Below, in pieces: positions 15,633 through 24,052 of a stretch of DNA of 45,890 bases. This DNA is from a virus: positions 1 through 45,890 of the IMG/VR virus record IMGVR_UViG_3300048836_001246; one strand, 5' to 3'. Made by a program: the position numbers and the translations under genes. The notes beneath the pieces were generated by a model. It was not told where the DNA came from. It saw only the letters and a program-made list of their open reading frames with translations, and did no database searches. How positions within the stretch are numbered: the first letter of the stretch is position 1; each line of letters starts with the position of its first letter.

Positions 15633-16283
15633 CTAGCCGGCGCTTCTTCTGGACTGGGCCAGGGCGATCGCCCGGCTGATGACGCCGGTGTGGCCCCGCG
15701 TCAGCGCCGAGGAGGCCCGTTCGGGGGGCTTGCCGCCCCAGTAGAGCGTCACCTCGCCGGCGTGCGAGATCCGGCGGAAGCCGCCATCGGTCCCGTTGAT
15801 CAGCCGCTGGTCGGCGTCGGTGCGCATCCGGCCGCCACGGCGGCCGGCGCCGCGCGCCGCCCCCTCGATCTTCAGCCGGAACGTCGCCTCGCCGCCGGAC
15901 GTCTCCTCTCCAGGCAGGCTGTCCACCCGACCCCGGATGCGCACTTCGGTCTCCAGCATCGTCGCCCCCGTGGCGTTGAACAGCAGCCGGCGACAGATCA
16001 CCGGCGCGCCGCGAAGTCCGGAGAGGGTGCGCAGGATCTCCGTATCGGCGTCGGCCGCCGACAGGATCACCTCCGCGCCCTGCTCCTCGCCCCCCAGCGT
16101 GCCGCCCGTCTCCGCCAGCATGAACCGGTCGCCCAGGCCGATGTGCGTCACCCCGTCGATGACCAGGGCGCCGTACCCGCCCCAGAAGGCGGCGGGCGTC
16201 GGCGTCATGATCGCCATGGCGCCGGCCTCCAGGATGTCGCCCGCCAACAGCGCGGTCTGCGTCGCCGCCGCAAACGTCCTCAC
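15633..16283 (-). CDS. Minor tail protein (216 aa)
   Basis: The protein lies between the NlpC-like gene and a distal-tail-like gene, in the place where gene transfer agents and lambda-like phages encode tip components. It is beta-rich, with GALVIDGVTHIGLGDRF and a C-terminal RRGGRMRTDADQRLINGTD segment typical of phage tip proteins. The start overlaps the upstream stop by ATGA. Precise role not known. Confidence 0.65.
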   Translation of the reverse strand: MRTFAAATQTALLAGDILEAGAMAIMTPTPAAFWGGYGALVIDGVTHIGLGDRFMLAETGGTLGGEEQGAEVILSAADADTEILRTLSGLRGAPVICRRLLFNATGATMLETEVRIRGRVDSLPGEETSGGEATFRLKIEGAARGAGRRGGRMRTDADQRLINGTDGGFRRISHAGEVTLYWGGKPPERASSALTRGHTGVISRAIALAQSRRSAG

Positions 16284-16945
16284 GCGATCAGCTCCTGCCG
16301 GGCGACCAGCGTCGCTTCGATGTTCTTGCGGCGGTCCATGGAGCCGACCTTGGTCTCCGGCCGCCGCTTCATCAGGCAGGCCGGCCGGTCGAAGCTGAAG
16401 GTCGTTCCCCCCGCCACCAGCGTCGGCACCGGCGGATAGACCTCCGCCGTCAGCACGCCCGAGCCGTTCGCCACCGCCGCCGTGACGAACCGGTGCAGCG
16501 ACCGCTTCCAGCCGCCGGTGTCCCAGCGAAAGTCGCCGTAGTCGCAGAGGCTCACGGTGAATCCGACAGGCAGGGTGTTCAGCGTCAGCAGCGTGCGCGT
16601 CGCGTCCAGCGACCAGCTGGTCGTCGAGCCGTCGAACGCGCCGCCGCCGGCGCGGGTCATCCCCGCGAACCCCGACGCGTGCGCCCGCGGGTAGGGGCGG
16701 CTGACGTCCCGGGCGTGGAAATGGTTCCGGCCGCCCGCCAGCCGGTCCATGAAGGCGCGCCAGACGGACGAATTGGATTCGCCCGCCTGCCCCGGCACAT
16801 ACTCCGCCTCCCAGCGCGGAAAGCCCGCCGTCACCGAGCCGGTCCGGCCGCTGTTGGTCGGGCTCTCATAGTCCACCCGGTCGACCTCGAACCGCTGCTG
16901 GGCGACGCCGGTCGCGGGCATGTCCAGTACCGCCATCGCCGTCAC
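16280..16945 (-). CDS. Distal tail-like protein (221 aa)
   Basis: A GTG start overlaps the tape measure stop (GTGA); an ATG at 16936 is an alternative. The protein is beta-rich with a VDYESPTNSGRTGSV segment and RRPETKVGSMDRRKNIEATLV near the end. Position directly after the tape measure is that of the distal tail protein or of lambda gpM. The assignment rests mainly on synteny. Confidence 0.65.
   Translation of the reverse strand: MTAMAVLDMPATGVAQQRFEVDRVDYESPTNSGRTGSVTAGFPRWEAEYVPGQAGESNSSVWRAFMDRLAGGRNHFHARDVSRPYPRAHASGFAGMTRAGGGAFDGSTTSWSLDATRTLLTLNTLPVGFTVSLCDYGDFRWDTGGWKRSLHRFVTAAVANGSGVLTAEVYPPVPTLVAGGTTFSFDRPACLMKRRPETKVGSMDRRKNIEATLVARQELIA
16768..16782 (+). repeat. Dispersed palindrome, one mismatch (ACGAA-TTGGA-TTCGC)
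   Basis: First base differs from the consensus. It lies inside the distal-tail-like gene and is read there as ESNSS, a frame different from that used in the terminase and ParB copies. Confidence 0.45.
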
Positions 16946-19900
16946 CCGAACCGCAGTTGCCGCCGGCCGTAGGCTTCGCGCACCGCCGCCACGGCCAGGG
17001 CCGGCAGATCGTTGCGCAGGGCGTCGACCGCGCCCTCAATGCGGCGCGCCGCCGCCGGGTCCGCCCCGCGGGCGTCCACAGTGACGCCGCCGAGACTCAG
17101 GTGGATCGCGCCGGCCTGGCCGCCGCCCCGCAGCGCCGCCCGCAGCATGTCGATCGACGAGCCGGTGCTGCGGATCTTCGCGCCCGCGGGCAGATAGCGA
17201 AGTTCCGGGCCTTCCTCGCCCACCCATGACCAGCCGCCGGGCGCGCTTTCGGTCCCGCGGGCGAAGGACGAGAAGATCGGCGGCGTGCCGGTCCAGTCGC
17301 CGGCGCCGCCGCCGGCGCCGCCGAAGATGTCGCCGATCCAGCTGCCGAACACGCCGCCCATGTCGCCGCCGGTCGGGTTGTTCTGGCCGAACAGCCAGTT
17401 TTTCAGCGGGTTGATCGCCCACAGCTTGATCATCTCGGCGATGATCTCCTGGATGGCGTCCAGCCCCGCCTGCTTCCAGGCGTCCCAGTCGTCCTCGCCC
17501 TTGGCGATCAGATCGCCGAACCGGTCCAGCGTCCGGCTGCCGGTGTCCTCGATGATGTCCCAGGCCGCGCGGGACCGCTCCAGCTGCTGCTCGATCAGTT
17601 TCAGCTTGTCGAAGTTGTCGAGGATCTCGCGGCCCTCGGCGCTGGTCGCATCGATCTTCTGGCGCTGCAGCTCCAGGATCAGCCGCTCGCGGGCCAGGCG
17701 GGCGTCCAGATGGCGCGGGTCGGTTCGCAGGATCTCCGCTTCCTTGGCCGCCAGCGCCAGGGCCTCCTGCTGGTCCCTGACCGTGTCGGCGGCGTACTGC
17801 GCGCGTGACAGACGGGCGCGGGTGCGCGCTTCGTCCTCGGCGGCCGATATGGCGGCGCGGCCCTCGGCGCTGTCGCGTGGAACACCCTTCGCGTCCAGTT
17901 CCTGCTCGGCCTGCTGGCGGGCGATGGCGACGGCCCTGTCCTCGTCCGTGGCCCGCACCAGGCGCAGCTCGGTCTCCATCAGCGCGATCGACCGCCGCGT
18001 GGCCGCCGTGTCCGCCAGCAGCGCCTCCCGGGCGCGTTCAGCGTTCAGGTCGCCATAGGAACGGGTCAGCCGGTCGATGACCTGCTGCAGGGCCGTCTTC
18101 GCCTCGCCCTCGGCCAACGTCAGCGCGATGGTCATCGGGCGCAGCTGGTTCTCCAGCGTCAGTTGACGCGCCGCCGCCTCGGCGGTCATCGCGCCGGATG
18201 CGACCGCGTCGTTCAGCCGGCGGCGGCTCGCCGTCTCGTCCTCCATCTCCGCCACCGCCTTGGCGCCGGCGCTCGCCTGCTCGGCGATGACCAGGGTCAG
18301 CTGCTGGCGGATGCGCAGGTCGGCGTCCGCGCCGCTGCGCGCGGCCCGCGTCGCGGCCGTCCGCGCGGCCTCGGCCTTCATGCCGTCGGCGCTGCTTTTC
18401 AGGTACGCCTCGGCGGCGGAGAGCGCGCCGCGGGCGTTGGCCTCCAGGCTTTCGGTCTCACGGGCCAGGGCGGCGGCGTGACGGCCCGAGGAGCGCGTGG
18501 CGCCGTCCTTCTTCTTCTCGAGTGCCGAAATCTGCCGATCGGTCGCAGCGATGGCCTCCCGCGCGCGTGCCTGTTCGGCGGCCGACCTCTTCGGGTCGGT
18601 CGAGTCGGCGACAAAGCGAGAGCGATCCGCCTGCAGCTGGCGAATGCGAGAGTCTTCAGGGAACACGCGGTCGTAGGCGGTGCGCGAGGCTGCTTCGGCC
18701 GCGGTCCTGCGCTTTTCTTCGGCGTTGGCTTGAAGCCGCCGTTGCCGGTCGGACTGCTCACTTCTGAGACGGGCAAGCTCCTCCCGACCTCGGATGGCCT
18801 CACCGCCGATCATGTAAGGTAGCGACTTCTCGAGCGTCGCTATCCGCTCTTCATCCGTCACATAGAGAAACTTGCCGAGACGGTCAGTCGCGGTGCCGAT
18901 AGCGCGGCCGACAGCGTCCCAGGCCGACTCGATATCAGTCGCGTAGTCTTTGTGCTTGAGCAGGCGGGGTTCCAGCGCGTCGAGCAGCACCATCTGCGCG
19001 CCTGTCAGGTCGTTCTGTCGCTGCATGCTTTCGATGAGCCGCAGTGTCGCCGTGTCCACGGCGCCGATCTCGACGCCCCAGGTCGCGGCGGCCCTGGCCG
19101 GATCAGCCATCGCGTCGGCGAGACGCCGCGTCGACGCCGCCGCTTCCTCGCCAAAGGTCACTTGGTAGTCACGCCCGCGCTCAATGAGCCGATCGAGAAC
19201 CTCGATCCCCACCTTGCCCGTGTTCAGGTAGGCTACGGCCTGTTCCCTGGCAGCCTTCTCGCTGATCTCGCCGGCGCGGGCCGACTCTTCGGCCATCTCG
19301 ATGACCTGCTGGCCGGTCATGCCGGCGGCGCGGCCAAGACCGTCGGCAGCCGCCTCAACCGCGAGAACCGAGCGTGCGTACTTCTCGTGCGCGACGCCGG
19401 CGGCGATGACTGCGCCGCCGACAACAGCCACTGCTGCGCTCACGCCTAGCAGCGCCGCCGATGCCCGGATGCCCGACGTCGCCATGGCGTCGAGGATCTG
19501 CGGGCCCTGCTGGATGGCGATCATCGCGGGGTTCATGCCCATGGCGGCGGTCACAGCCACGTCCGCGCCCTGGCGGACCAGGTTCAGTCGACTGGCCTTC
19601 TCCAGGCGCGTCAGGCCGGCGCTCTGCCGGCCGAGCGCGGCCGTCGTCTCGTCCAGCCGCTTTCGGGCCAGCGCCTCGGCCGCAATCTGCTCCTGCTTGG
19701 TGATCAGTCCCTTGGCGGCCAGCGCATTGTACTCGGCGATCTCGGCGTTCAGCCGCGCCTGCGCCGCGCCCAGCGGGTCGATCTGCGCCTTCAGCAGCGC
19801 GGCCTTGGCCTGGGCGCGCTCGAACGCCTCGGCCTCGGCCTCGAAGATCGCCGCAGACTCCCGCGCGCTGGCGCTGGGCGTCCGGTCGACGCCCAGCAGG

Positions 19901-20133
19901 GCGTTCAGCTTCTGCTGCTGCTGCCAGGCGGCATGGGCCTCGCGGCCCGCCTGCGCCATCGCCAGCCAGCGCTTCTCCGCCCGCTCGGCCGCCGTGGTCG
20001 CCCGGTCCGTGGCCGCGGCCGCCGCGTCATAGGCCTGCGTCGCGGCGGTCTTGATGTCGGCGAAGTCGCGCTGGACCTCGACCTTGCCCTCCGACTTCAG
20101 CCGGTAGGCGATCTGGCGAACCTGATTGGTCAC
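16942..20133 (-). CDS. Tail length tape measure protein
   Basis: The 1063-residue protein is long and mostly helical, with many Ala/Arg/Glu-rich coiled segments (about 290-840) and hydrophobic stretches near 222-250. Its C-terminal region carries an aromatic DWDAWKQAGLDAIQ segment, glycine-rich linkers and GWSWVGEEGPELRYLP, all frequent in tape measure proteins. It starts with GTG at 20133, overlapping the stop of the frameshifted chaperone product. It sets tail length and probably helps DNA entry. Confidence 0.9.
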   Translation of the reverse strand: MTNQVRQIAYRLKSEGKVEVQRDFADIKTAATQAYDAAAAATDRATTAAERAEKRWLAMAQAGREAHAAWQQQQKLNALLGVDRTPSASARESAAIFEAEAEAFERAQAKAALLKAQIDPLGAAQARLNAEIAEYNALAAKGLITKQEQIAAEALARKRLDETTAALGRQSAGLTRLEKASRLNLVRQGADVAVTAAMGMNPAMIAIQQGPQILDAMATSGIRASAALLGVSAAVAVVGGAVIAAGVAHEKYARSVLAVEAAADGLGRAAGMTGQQVIEMAEESARAGEISEKAAREQAVAYLNTGKVGIEVLDRLIERGRDYQVTFGEEAAASTRRLADAMADPARAAATWGVEIGAVDTATLRLIESMQRQNDLTGAQMVLLDALEPRLLKHKDYATDIESAWDAVGRAIGTATDRLGKFLYVTDEERIATLEKSLPYMIGGEAIRGREELARLRSEQSDRQRRLQANAEEKRRTAAEAASRTAYDRVFPEDSRIRQLQADRSRFVADSTDPKRSAAEQARAREAIAATDRQISALEKKKDGATRSSGRHAAALARETESLEANARGALSAAEAYLKSSADGMKAEAARTAATRAARSGADADLRIRQQLTLVIAEQASAGAKAVAEMEDETASRRRLNDAVASGAMTAEAAARQLTLENQLRPMTIALTLAEGEAKTALQQVIDRLTRSYGDLNAERAREALLADTAATRRSIALMETELRLVRATDEDRAVAIARQQAEQELDAKGVPRDSAEGRAAISAAEDEARTRARLSRAQYAADTVRDQQEALALAAKEAEILRTDPRHLDARLARERLILELQRQKIDATSAEGREILDNFDKLKLIEQQLERSRAAWDIIEDTGSRTLDRFGDLIAKGEDDWDAWKQAGLDAIQEIIAEMIKLWAINPLKNWLFGQNNPTGGDMGGVFGSWIGDIFGGAGGGAGDWTGTPPIFSSFARGTESAPGGWSWVGEEGPELRYLPAGAKIRSTGSSIDMLRAALRGGGQAGAIHLSLGGVTVDARGADPAAARRIEGAVDALRNDLPALAVAAVREAYGRRQLRFG

Positions 20134-20809
20134 GTCTCGTCGTCCTTCCGGTACGCGTGGACCACCAGCCTTTCGACCGGCGACAGCACATCAGTGAGGA
20201 GGATGGCGGCCCGGCCCCGGACGCCCGCGAAGGCCGCCGTCGCCAGCACCGCGTTGAAGTCCAGGCCATAGACCCCGCCCTGGGGGCCGAGGCGCAGCTG
20301 CATCTCGCAGGTCTGGATTAACCGCCAGACCTGCTCGCCTTCGACCGTTCGGACTTCGTTTGTCCGGTACGGGCACTCGGCACAGGTTTCCGGGCATTCC
20401 CGGCAGTAGCTTTCGCCTCCGTCGAAGTGCCATTCGGCGAGGGCGATGATGCGTTTTTTTCCTGTTCCATCAGCAGCGCCGGCGTGACGTAGGCCGCATC
20501 GACGGCGTCATAGGCCTTCGGCGACTGGCGCAGCAGCGCGCGCAGGGACTCGGGGGTCAGGGGCAGGGGCTCCTCGCCCGTCTCGCCGCCGACGCCCTCC
20601 CAGGCCAGCGCGCCCCACTCCGCGGCGGCGGCGATGAAGGCGAATTGCGCGTCGGCCAGGCTGCCGCCGGCTTCGCGGGCCTGTCCGGCGGCGCGGCGCG
20701 CGGCCAGCAGCAGCGGGGTCGGTTCGGCCGGCCGGAACTGGATGCGGACGCCGTCCAGGACGTCGACCCAGAACGGCTCGGCGTCGTTGGCGGTTGAAAG
20801 TCGGAACAT
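20130..20809 (-). CDS. Tail assembly chaperone, -1 frameshift fusion product
   Basis: If ribosomes slip back one base at A AAA AAC (20459-20453) in the chaperone gene, reading continues in a strongly protein-like frame. It reads IIALAEWHFDGGESYCRE and then CPETCAECPYR to a TGA at 20130-20132, which overlaps the tape measure GTG. The fusion is about 226 residues and carries four closely spaced cysteines. Lambda G/GT uses the same arrangement between tail tube and tape measure. The second frame has no start codon of its own at the junction, so frameshifting is the simplest reading. Confidence 0.82.
20318..20809 (-). CDS. Tail assembly chaperone, zero-frame product
   Basis: The gene starts at the ATG at 20809 (MFRLSTANDAEPFWVDV), 68 bases after the tail tube gene. 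The 163-residue zero-frame product has an N-terminal tube-like strand region and a helical middle. It ends in a Ser/Thr/Lys-rich tail after the slip site, typical of gpG-like chaperones that coat the tape measure. The open frame extends to 20845, but that part lies in the intergenic hairpin. Confidence 0.8.
   Translation of the reverse strand: MFRLSTANDAEPFWVDVLDGVRIQFRPAEPTPLLLAARRAAGQAREAGGSLADAQFAFIAAAAEWGALAWEGVGGETGEEPLPLTPESLRALLRQSPKAYDAVDAAYVTPALLMEQEKNASSPSPNGTSTEAKATAGNARKPVPSARTGQTKSERSKASRSGG
20453..20459 (-). promoter_or_regulatory. Programmed -1 frameshift slippery site AAAAAAC
   Basis: On the minus strand the gene reads GAA AAA AAC, giving the heptamer A AAA AAC in the correct phase for a -1 slip. 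The downstream -1 frame is coding-like for about 107 codons. Confidence 0.85.
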
Positions 20810-20822
20810 GAGGATCTCCGGG

Positions 20823-20849
20823 CCCGGTGCGAAACGGATTCGCACCGGG
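20823..20849. repeat. Hairpin with dispersed palindrome copy (20829-20843)
   Basis: Arms CCCGGTGCGAA and TTCGCACCGGG (11 bp) with centre ACGGA, so the dispersed palindrome forms the top of a perfect hairpin between the tail tube and chaperone genes. No T-run follows; it could attenuate expression or stabilise the mRNA end. Confidence 0.65.
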
Positions 20850-20877
20850 GTGTCTGGGGGCTGCGAAGCGGGCGGCG

Positions 20878-22170
20878 TCAGTAGCTGGCGACGTCGTTGA
20901 CGAGGGTGACGATCAGGGTCTTGCCCAGCGTGTCGTGCCTCTGGGCCATGCCCTCGTAGGTGGCCTGGATGCCGCCGGGGCCGGTGATGGGCCGCTTGGC
21001 CTTCGGCGGCAGGCGCACGCTCGGCAGGCGGAAGGTCAGCGACTTGCCCGCGCCCAGCGACCAGCCGAACGAGACGTCGACGGCCGCCTTCGACGCCGCC
21101 AGGGCCTGCATCACGGTATCGGCGAAGCGCAGGACCAGCTGGGGCGTGACGCTGAACTGCGCCGGATCGGCGCCGTCGATCCGGCCGTCCGGGCGGATGT
21201 TCTCGGCCTTCTCCAGACCGTTCGAGATCGACAGACGGCCGGAGACCACCTCGCCCAGCGGCACGCCCTGCCGCGACACCAGACCGATCGCCTGCACGAA
21301 GCGCTCGAGGGTCGCCTCCGACGGCGTGCCGGCGGTGGTCGCCGCCACCGGGTCGGTCTCGCCCTGGCAGACCAGCGAGAGGGTGGCGTTCAGGTGGCCG
21401 CTGCGCTGCAGGGCGATGACCATGCGGTCGAGCATCGCGCCGTAGCTGGTCGAGAAGGCGGGAACGTCCGGCTGCCCGATCTCGATGGCCGCGTCGGGCA
21501 GGCTGAGCGCGCCGCTGCTGAAGACGTGGTTGTAGGGGCCCGAGGCGGAGCCGCCCGCGAGGGTGGCGGCCGAGGCCGTGGCGTTCGACGCCGGGGTGGT
21601 GCTGGCCGCCAGGGCGACGCTGTTGCCGCCGGTCCCGATGGTCTTGGACGTCACCACGATGGTGTTGCCGTCCAGGTTCAGCGCGTAGGTCTGGGCCAGA
21701 ATGGCCGCCACCGCCGAGGCGTTCAGATGCCAGACCGCGTTCTGCAGCGTCTCCTTCAGGGTCGCGCCGATCTTCACCTGGTTGGCGACCGGGGTCCCGG
21801 TGACGAAGGTGATGGCCTGGCCGCCGATCGAGATGGTGGCGTTGTTGGCGGGCTGGGCGGTGAAGACGAATGAGCCCGAGGCGGCCACTCCCTGCGTCGT
21901 CGTCGGCGCGCCCAGCAGCATCTTCAGCCAGACGCCGAACCGGCGAAGGTCGACCGGCACGGTGATGTCGCCCTCGTTGTTCACGACGTCTTCGGAAGGC
22001 GGCAGCGCCTCGCGCCCCGCGCCCAGCAGGTCGCTTTCGATCAGGCCCTGTTCTTCGCCCAGGTTCGACTGGGCGAAGGGCATCTTCATGTAGCCGGAGC
22101 CGGGAATGGCCCCGTAGGTCGAGGCGAAGGCGAGCGCCATCACCGAGTTCGCACCACGCGCGCGCGCCAT
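20878..22170 (-). CDS. Major tail tube protein
   Basis: The 430-residue protein has the N-terminal GLIESDLLGAGREALPPSE and late SNGLEKAENIRPDGRI patterns of phage tail tube proteins (Phage_tube_2 type). A Thr/Ala/Gly-rich insertion of about 120 residues (roughly 95-215) resembles an Ig-like surface decoration. It is placed just before the tail chaperones and tape measure, as expected. Synteny and composition support the call well. Confidence 0.82.
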   Translation of the reverse strand: MARARGANSVMALAFASTYGAIPGSGYMKMPFAQSNLGEEQGLIESDLLGAGREALPPSEDVVNNEGDITVPVDLRRFGVWLKMLLGAPTTTQGVAASGSFVFTAQPANNATISIGGQAITFVTGTPVANQVKIGATLKETLQNAVWHLNASAVAAILAQTYALNLDGNTIVVTSKTIGTGGNSVALAASTTPASNATASAATLAGGSASGPYNHVFSSGALSLPDAAIEIGQPDVPAFSTSYGAMLDRMVIALQRSGHLNATLSLVCQGETDPVAATTAGTPSEATLERFVQAIGLVSRQGVPLGEVVSGRLSISNGLEKAENIRPDGRIDGADPAQFSVTPQLVLRFADTVMQALAASKAAVDVSFGWSLGAGKSLTFRLPSVRLPPKAKRPITGPGGIQATYEGMAQRHDTLGKTLIVTLVNDVASY

Positions 22171-22214
22171 GGCTGTCTCCAGTTCAGTGGGTGTGAGGGG
22201 TAGTTCGCCCCGCC

Positions 22215-22652
22215 TCAGGCGAGGGGGTTGGTCACGCCGTAGTGGGCGATCAGGTCCACGTCGGCCCAGCGGCCCGGCTCGATGCCGAACGACTCGATCG
22301 CGTCGGTCACCGGGGCGCCGACATCCAGCCAGTCGACCAGCCCGCCCAGCGTCCGGTCGGCCATGATCGCTTCACCGAGGGGGCGCAGCATGTCGTCGAG
22401 CACTTCCCCGGCGCTTCGGCCGCCGCTGGCGTAGGTTCCGATCTCCAGCGGGATGCGGTGTTCGTACCAGTGGGTCAGCGGCGACAGAGTAATCTCCACC
22501 GGATCGCCCGGATCGCCGTCGCGGATGACAACGTCGCCGCCCGCGCTGATGGACTGGGGCTTGTCGCGGTTGCGCGCGACCTCGGCGTAGGGCAGCGCGC
22601 TCCTGGCCAGGCGCAGCACCGCCTCCAGCACCTGTTCCCGCTTGCTGGCCAA
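22215..22652 (-). CDS. Tail terminator-like protein (145 aa)
   Basis: A small protein with an N-terminal helix (REQVLEAVLRLARSALPYAEV), central strands and an HRIPLEIGTYASGG segment, encoded directly before the tail tube gene. That place and size fit the tail terminator (lambda gpU-like), which caps the tube and joins it to the head. Homologues are sometimes annotated as acyl-CoA transferases, for which I see no basis. Confidence 0.62.
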   Translation of the reverse strand: MASKREQVLEAVLRLARSALPYAEVARNRDKPQSISAGGDVVIRDGDPGDPVEITLSPLTHWYEHRIPLEIGTYASGGRSAGEVLDDMLRPLGEAIMADRTLGGLVDWLDVGAPVTDAIESFGIEPGRWADVDLIAHYGVTNPLA

Positions 22653-22655
22653 CGG

Positions 22656-23309
22656 CTACCTCCAGTTCCTGGCATAGATGGCCGGCATATCCGCGCCGAC
22701 CCGAGCGGCGTGCGCGGCCAGATCCAGCAGCTTGGGGACCTGCACCCGGGGCACGAGGATGAACACCACCAGCGTCCGACCCTCGGGGCCGTAGAGCTTG
22801 GCCCCGCGACCGCGAGGGCTGTACTTCCGGGCGCGGCCGTAACGGTCCCGCGCAGCCGCGTCGGCCACCAGGAGGCTCGGCCCGTTCCGGCGATAGACGA
22901 AGCGCAGGCGGATGCCGGTCCGCCGCTCGAAGCCGCCCGGGGTGATCCGGGCGGTTCCCCGGCTGCCGTCGGTGCGCGGCGCGCGCTTGCCCGCCGCCTC
23001 GGTCGGAATCGCCAGGAACAGCCCGCGCGCGCTGCGGATGGTCGCGCCCCGGTCGAACACGTCGATGATCTTGCTGGCCTTGGTGTAGACCCAGGCCGAG
23101 GCGTCGATGCTGGTCCCTGACGACGGGAAGACCTTCATCCGCCAGGCCTTCTCCAGCCGATGGCCGAGCGCCGCCCGCGTCTCGTCGCGCACCTCGCCCA
23201 GCAGCAGGCCGCCGCCTTCGCGCATCGACGCCGTCACGGTTGCGGCAAGGTCCTCCTCATGGCCGCGGAGCGTCTCGTCCAGGCCGGTCAGGGTCATGCC
23301 GTGCCGCAT
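22656..23309 (-). CDS. DUF6441-type phage protein (217 aa)
   Basis: It contains LEKAWRMKVFPSSG, then IIDVFDRGATIRSARGLFLAIPT, patterns of the DUF6441 family found between head-tail joining and tail terminator genes. It may be a neck or tail-completion protein like lambda gpZ. GAGGGC lies upstream of the ATG at 23309. The role is inferred from location. Confidence 0.68.
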   Translation of the reverse strand: MRHGMTLTGLDETLRGHEEDLAATVTASMREGGGLLLGEVRDETRAALGHRLEKAWRMKVFPSSGTSIDASAWVYTKASKIIDVFDRGATIRSARGLFLAIPTEAAGKRAPRTDGSRGTARITPGGFERRTGIRLRFVYRRNGPSLLVADAAARDRYGRARKYSPRGRGAKLYGPEGRTLVVFILVPRVQVPKLLDLAAHAARVGADMPAIYARNWR

Positions 23310-23310
23310 G

Positions 23311-23637
23311 TCAGCCCTCGGCGACCTCGCACAGCCATTCCAGGCCGTTCGCCTCGAGCCTGGGCTGGGCGATCACCCGGAAGGCGCGCGGCGGGGTGGT
23401 GACGGCGATCCGGTCGCCGCCGGCGGCGGCCGGAGCCTCGGAAAGGCGCACGTGGATCAGGTTGCGGCGGCGGACGTCGCGGCCGGCGCCGTACTCGGCC
23501 TCCACGTCCTCGGTGGAATGGCGGACAGTCAGCGGTGTCGCCGCGGAGCCGTCCACCGGGGTCCAGACGGCGGCGAGGCCGTAGGTCCGGTAGACGGCGT
23601 CGAGCAGTCGCGCCTCCCTGTCCGCCATGCCGGTCAT
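23311..23637 (-). CDS. Head-tail joining protein, gpFII-like
   Basis: The 108-residue protein starts with a helix (DREARLLDAVYRTYG). A small beta barrel follows, with VTTPPRAFRVIAQPRLEANGLEW near the end, split across residues 79-102. Size and place between the capsid genes and the neck genes match gpFII-like connectors. Confidence 0.65.
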   Translation of the reverse strand: MTGMADREARLLDAVYRTYGLAAVWTPVDGSAATPLTVRHSTEDVEAEYGAGRDVRRRNLIHVRLSEAPAAAGGDRIAVTTPPRAFRVIAQPRLEANGLEWLCEVAEG

Positions 23638-23641
23638 CAGC

Positions 23642-23974
23642 CTAGACCTGCGGGGTCAGGCGGATGACGCCGCTGGTCGCGCCCGAGATGGCGCCGCCGG
23701 CGATGGCGTAGCCGGCCTTGGTGTTGTTGGTCGGCGTCTTGGTGAAGTTCTTGGCGGTGTCATCCCAGTACAGGGTGTCGCCGTCGCTCCAGGCCGCGCC
23801 GGTCGCCTTCGGCACCGTGTAGGCGCCTTCGGTATAGCCCACGACCGCGGTGCCGTTCAGGGCGGCGAAGGCGGCGATGGCGATGATCGCGCCGACCTTG
23901 AACGGCGCGCCGGAGGCGACGTCGTAGGGCGCGACGAGGTCGAGGGCGACGCCCTCGGAGTGCTTGGTCTTCAT
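23642..23974 (-). CDS. DUF2190 capsid-associated protein (110 aa)
   Basis: The protein has the DUF2190 pattern: a VALDLVAPYDVASGAPFKVG opening, a central VVGYTEGAYTVPKA and an ending AIAGGAISGATSGVIRLTP. These small beta-rich proteins follow the major capsid gene in many phages and are probably head decoration or cement proteins. The GC-rich hairpin at 24019-24040 separates it from the capsid gene. Confidence 0.8.
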   Translation of the reverse strand: MKTKHSEGVALDLVAPYDVASGAPFKVGAIIAIAAFAALNGTAVVGYTEGAYTVPKATGAAWSDGDTLYWDDTAKNFTKTPTNNTKAGYAIAGGAISGATSGVIRLTPQV

Positions 23975-24018
23975 GGTCAGTCCTCGGAGGGTCGCCGCTG
24001 GGCGGGCGGCCGGAAAGC

Positions 24019-24040
24019 GGGGCGGCCGGATAGCCGCCCC
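24019..24040. terminator. Hairpin after the capsid gene
   Basis: Arms GGGGCGGC (24019-24026) and GCCGCCCC (24033-24040), just beyond the capsid stop. No clear T-run, so more likely an mRNA-stabilising or partial terminator element. Confidence 0.4.
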
Positions 24041-24052
24041 AGCCCGTCAGGC

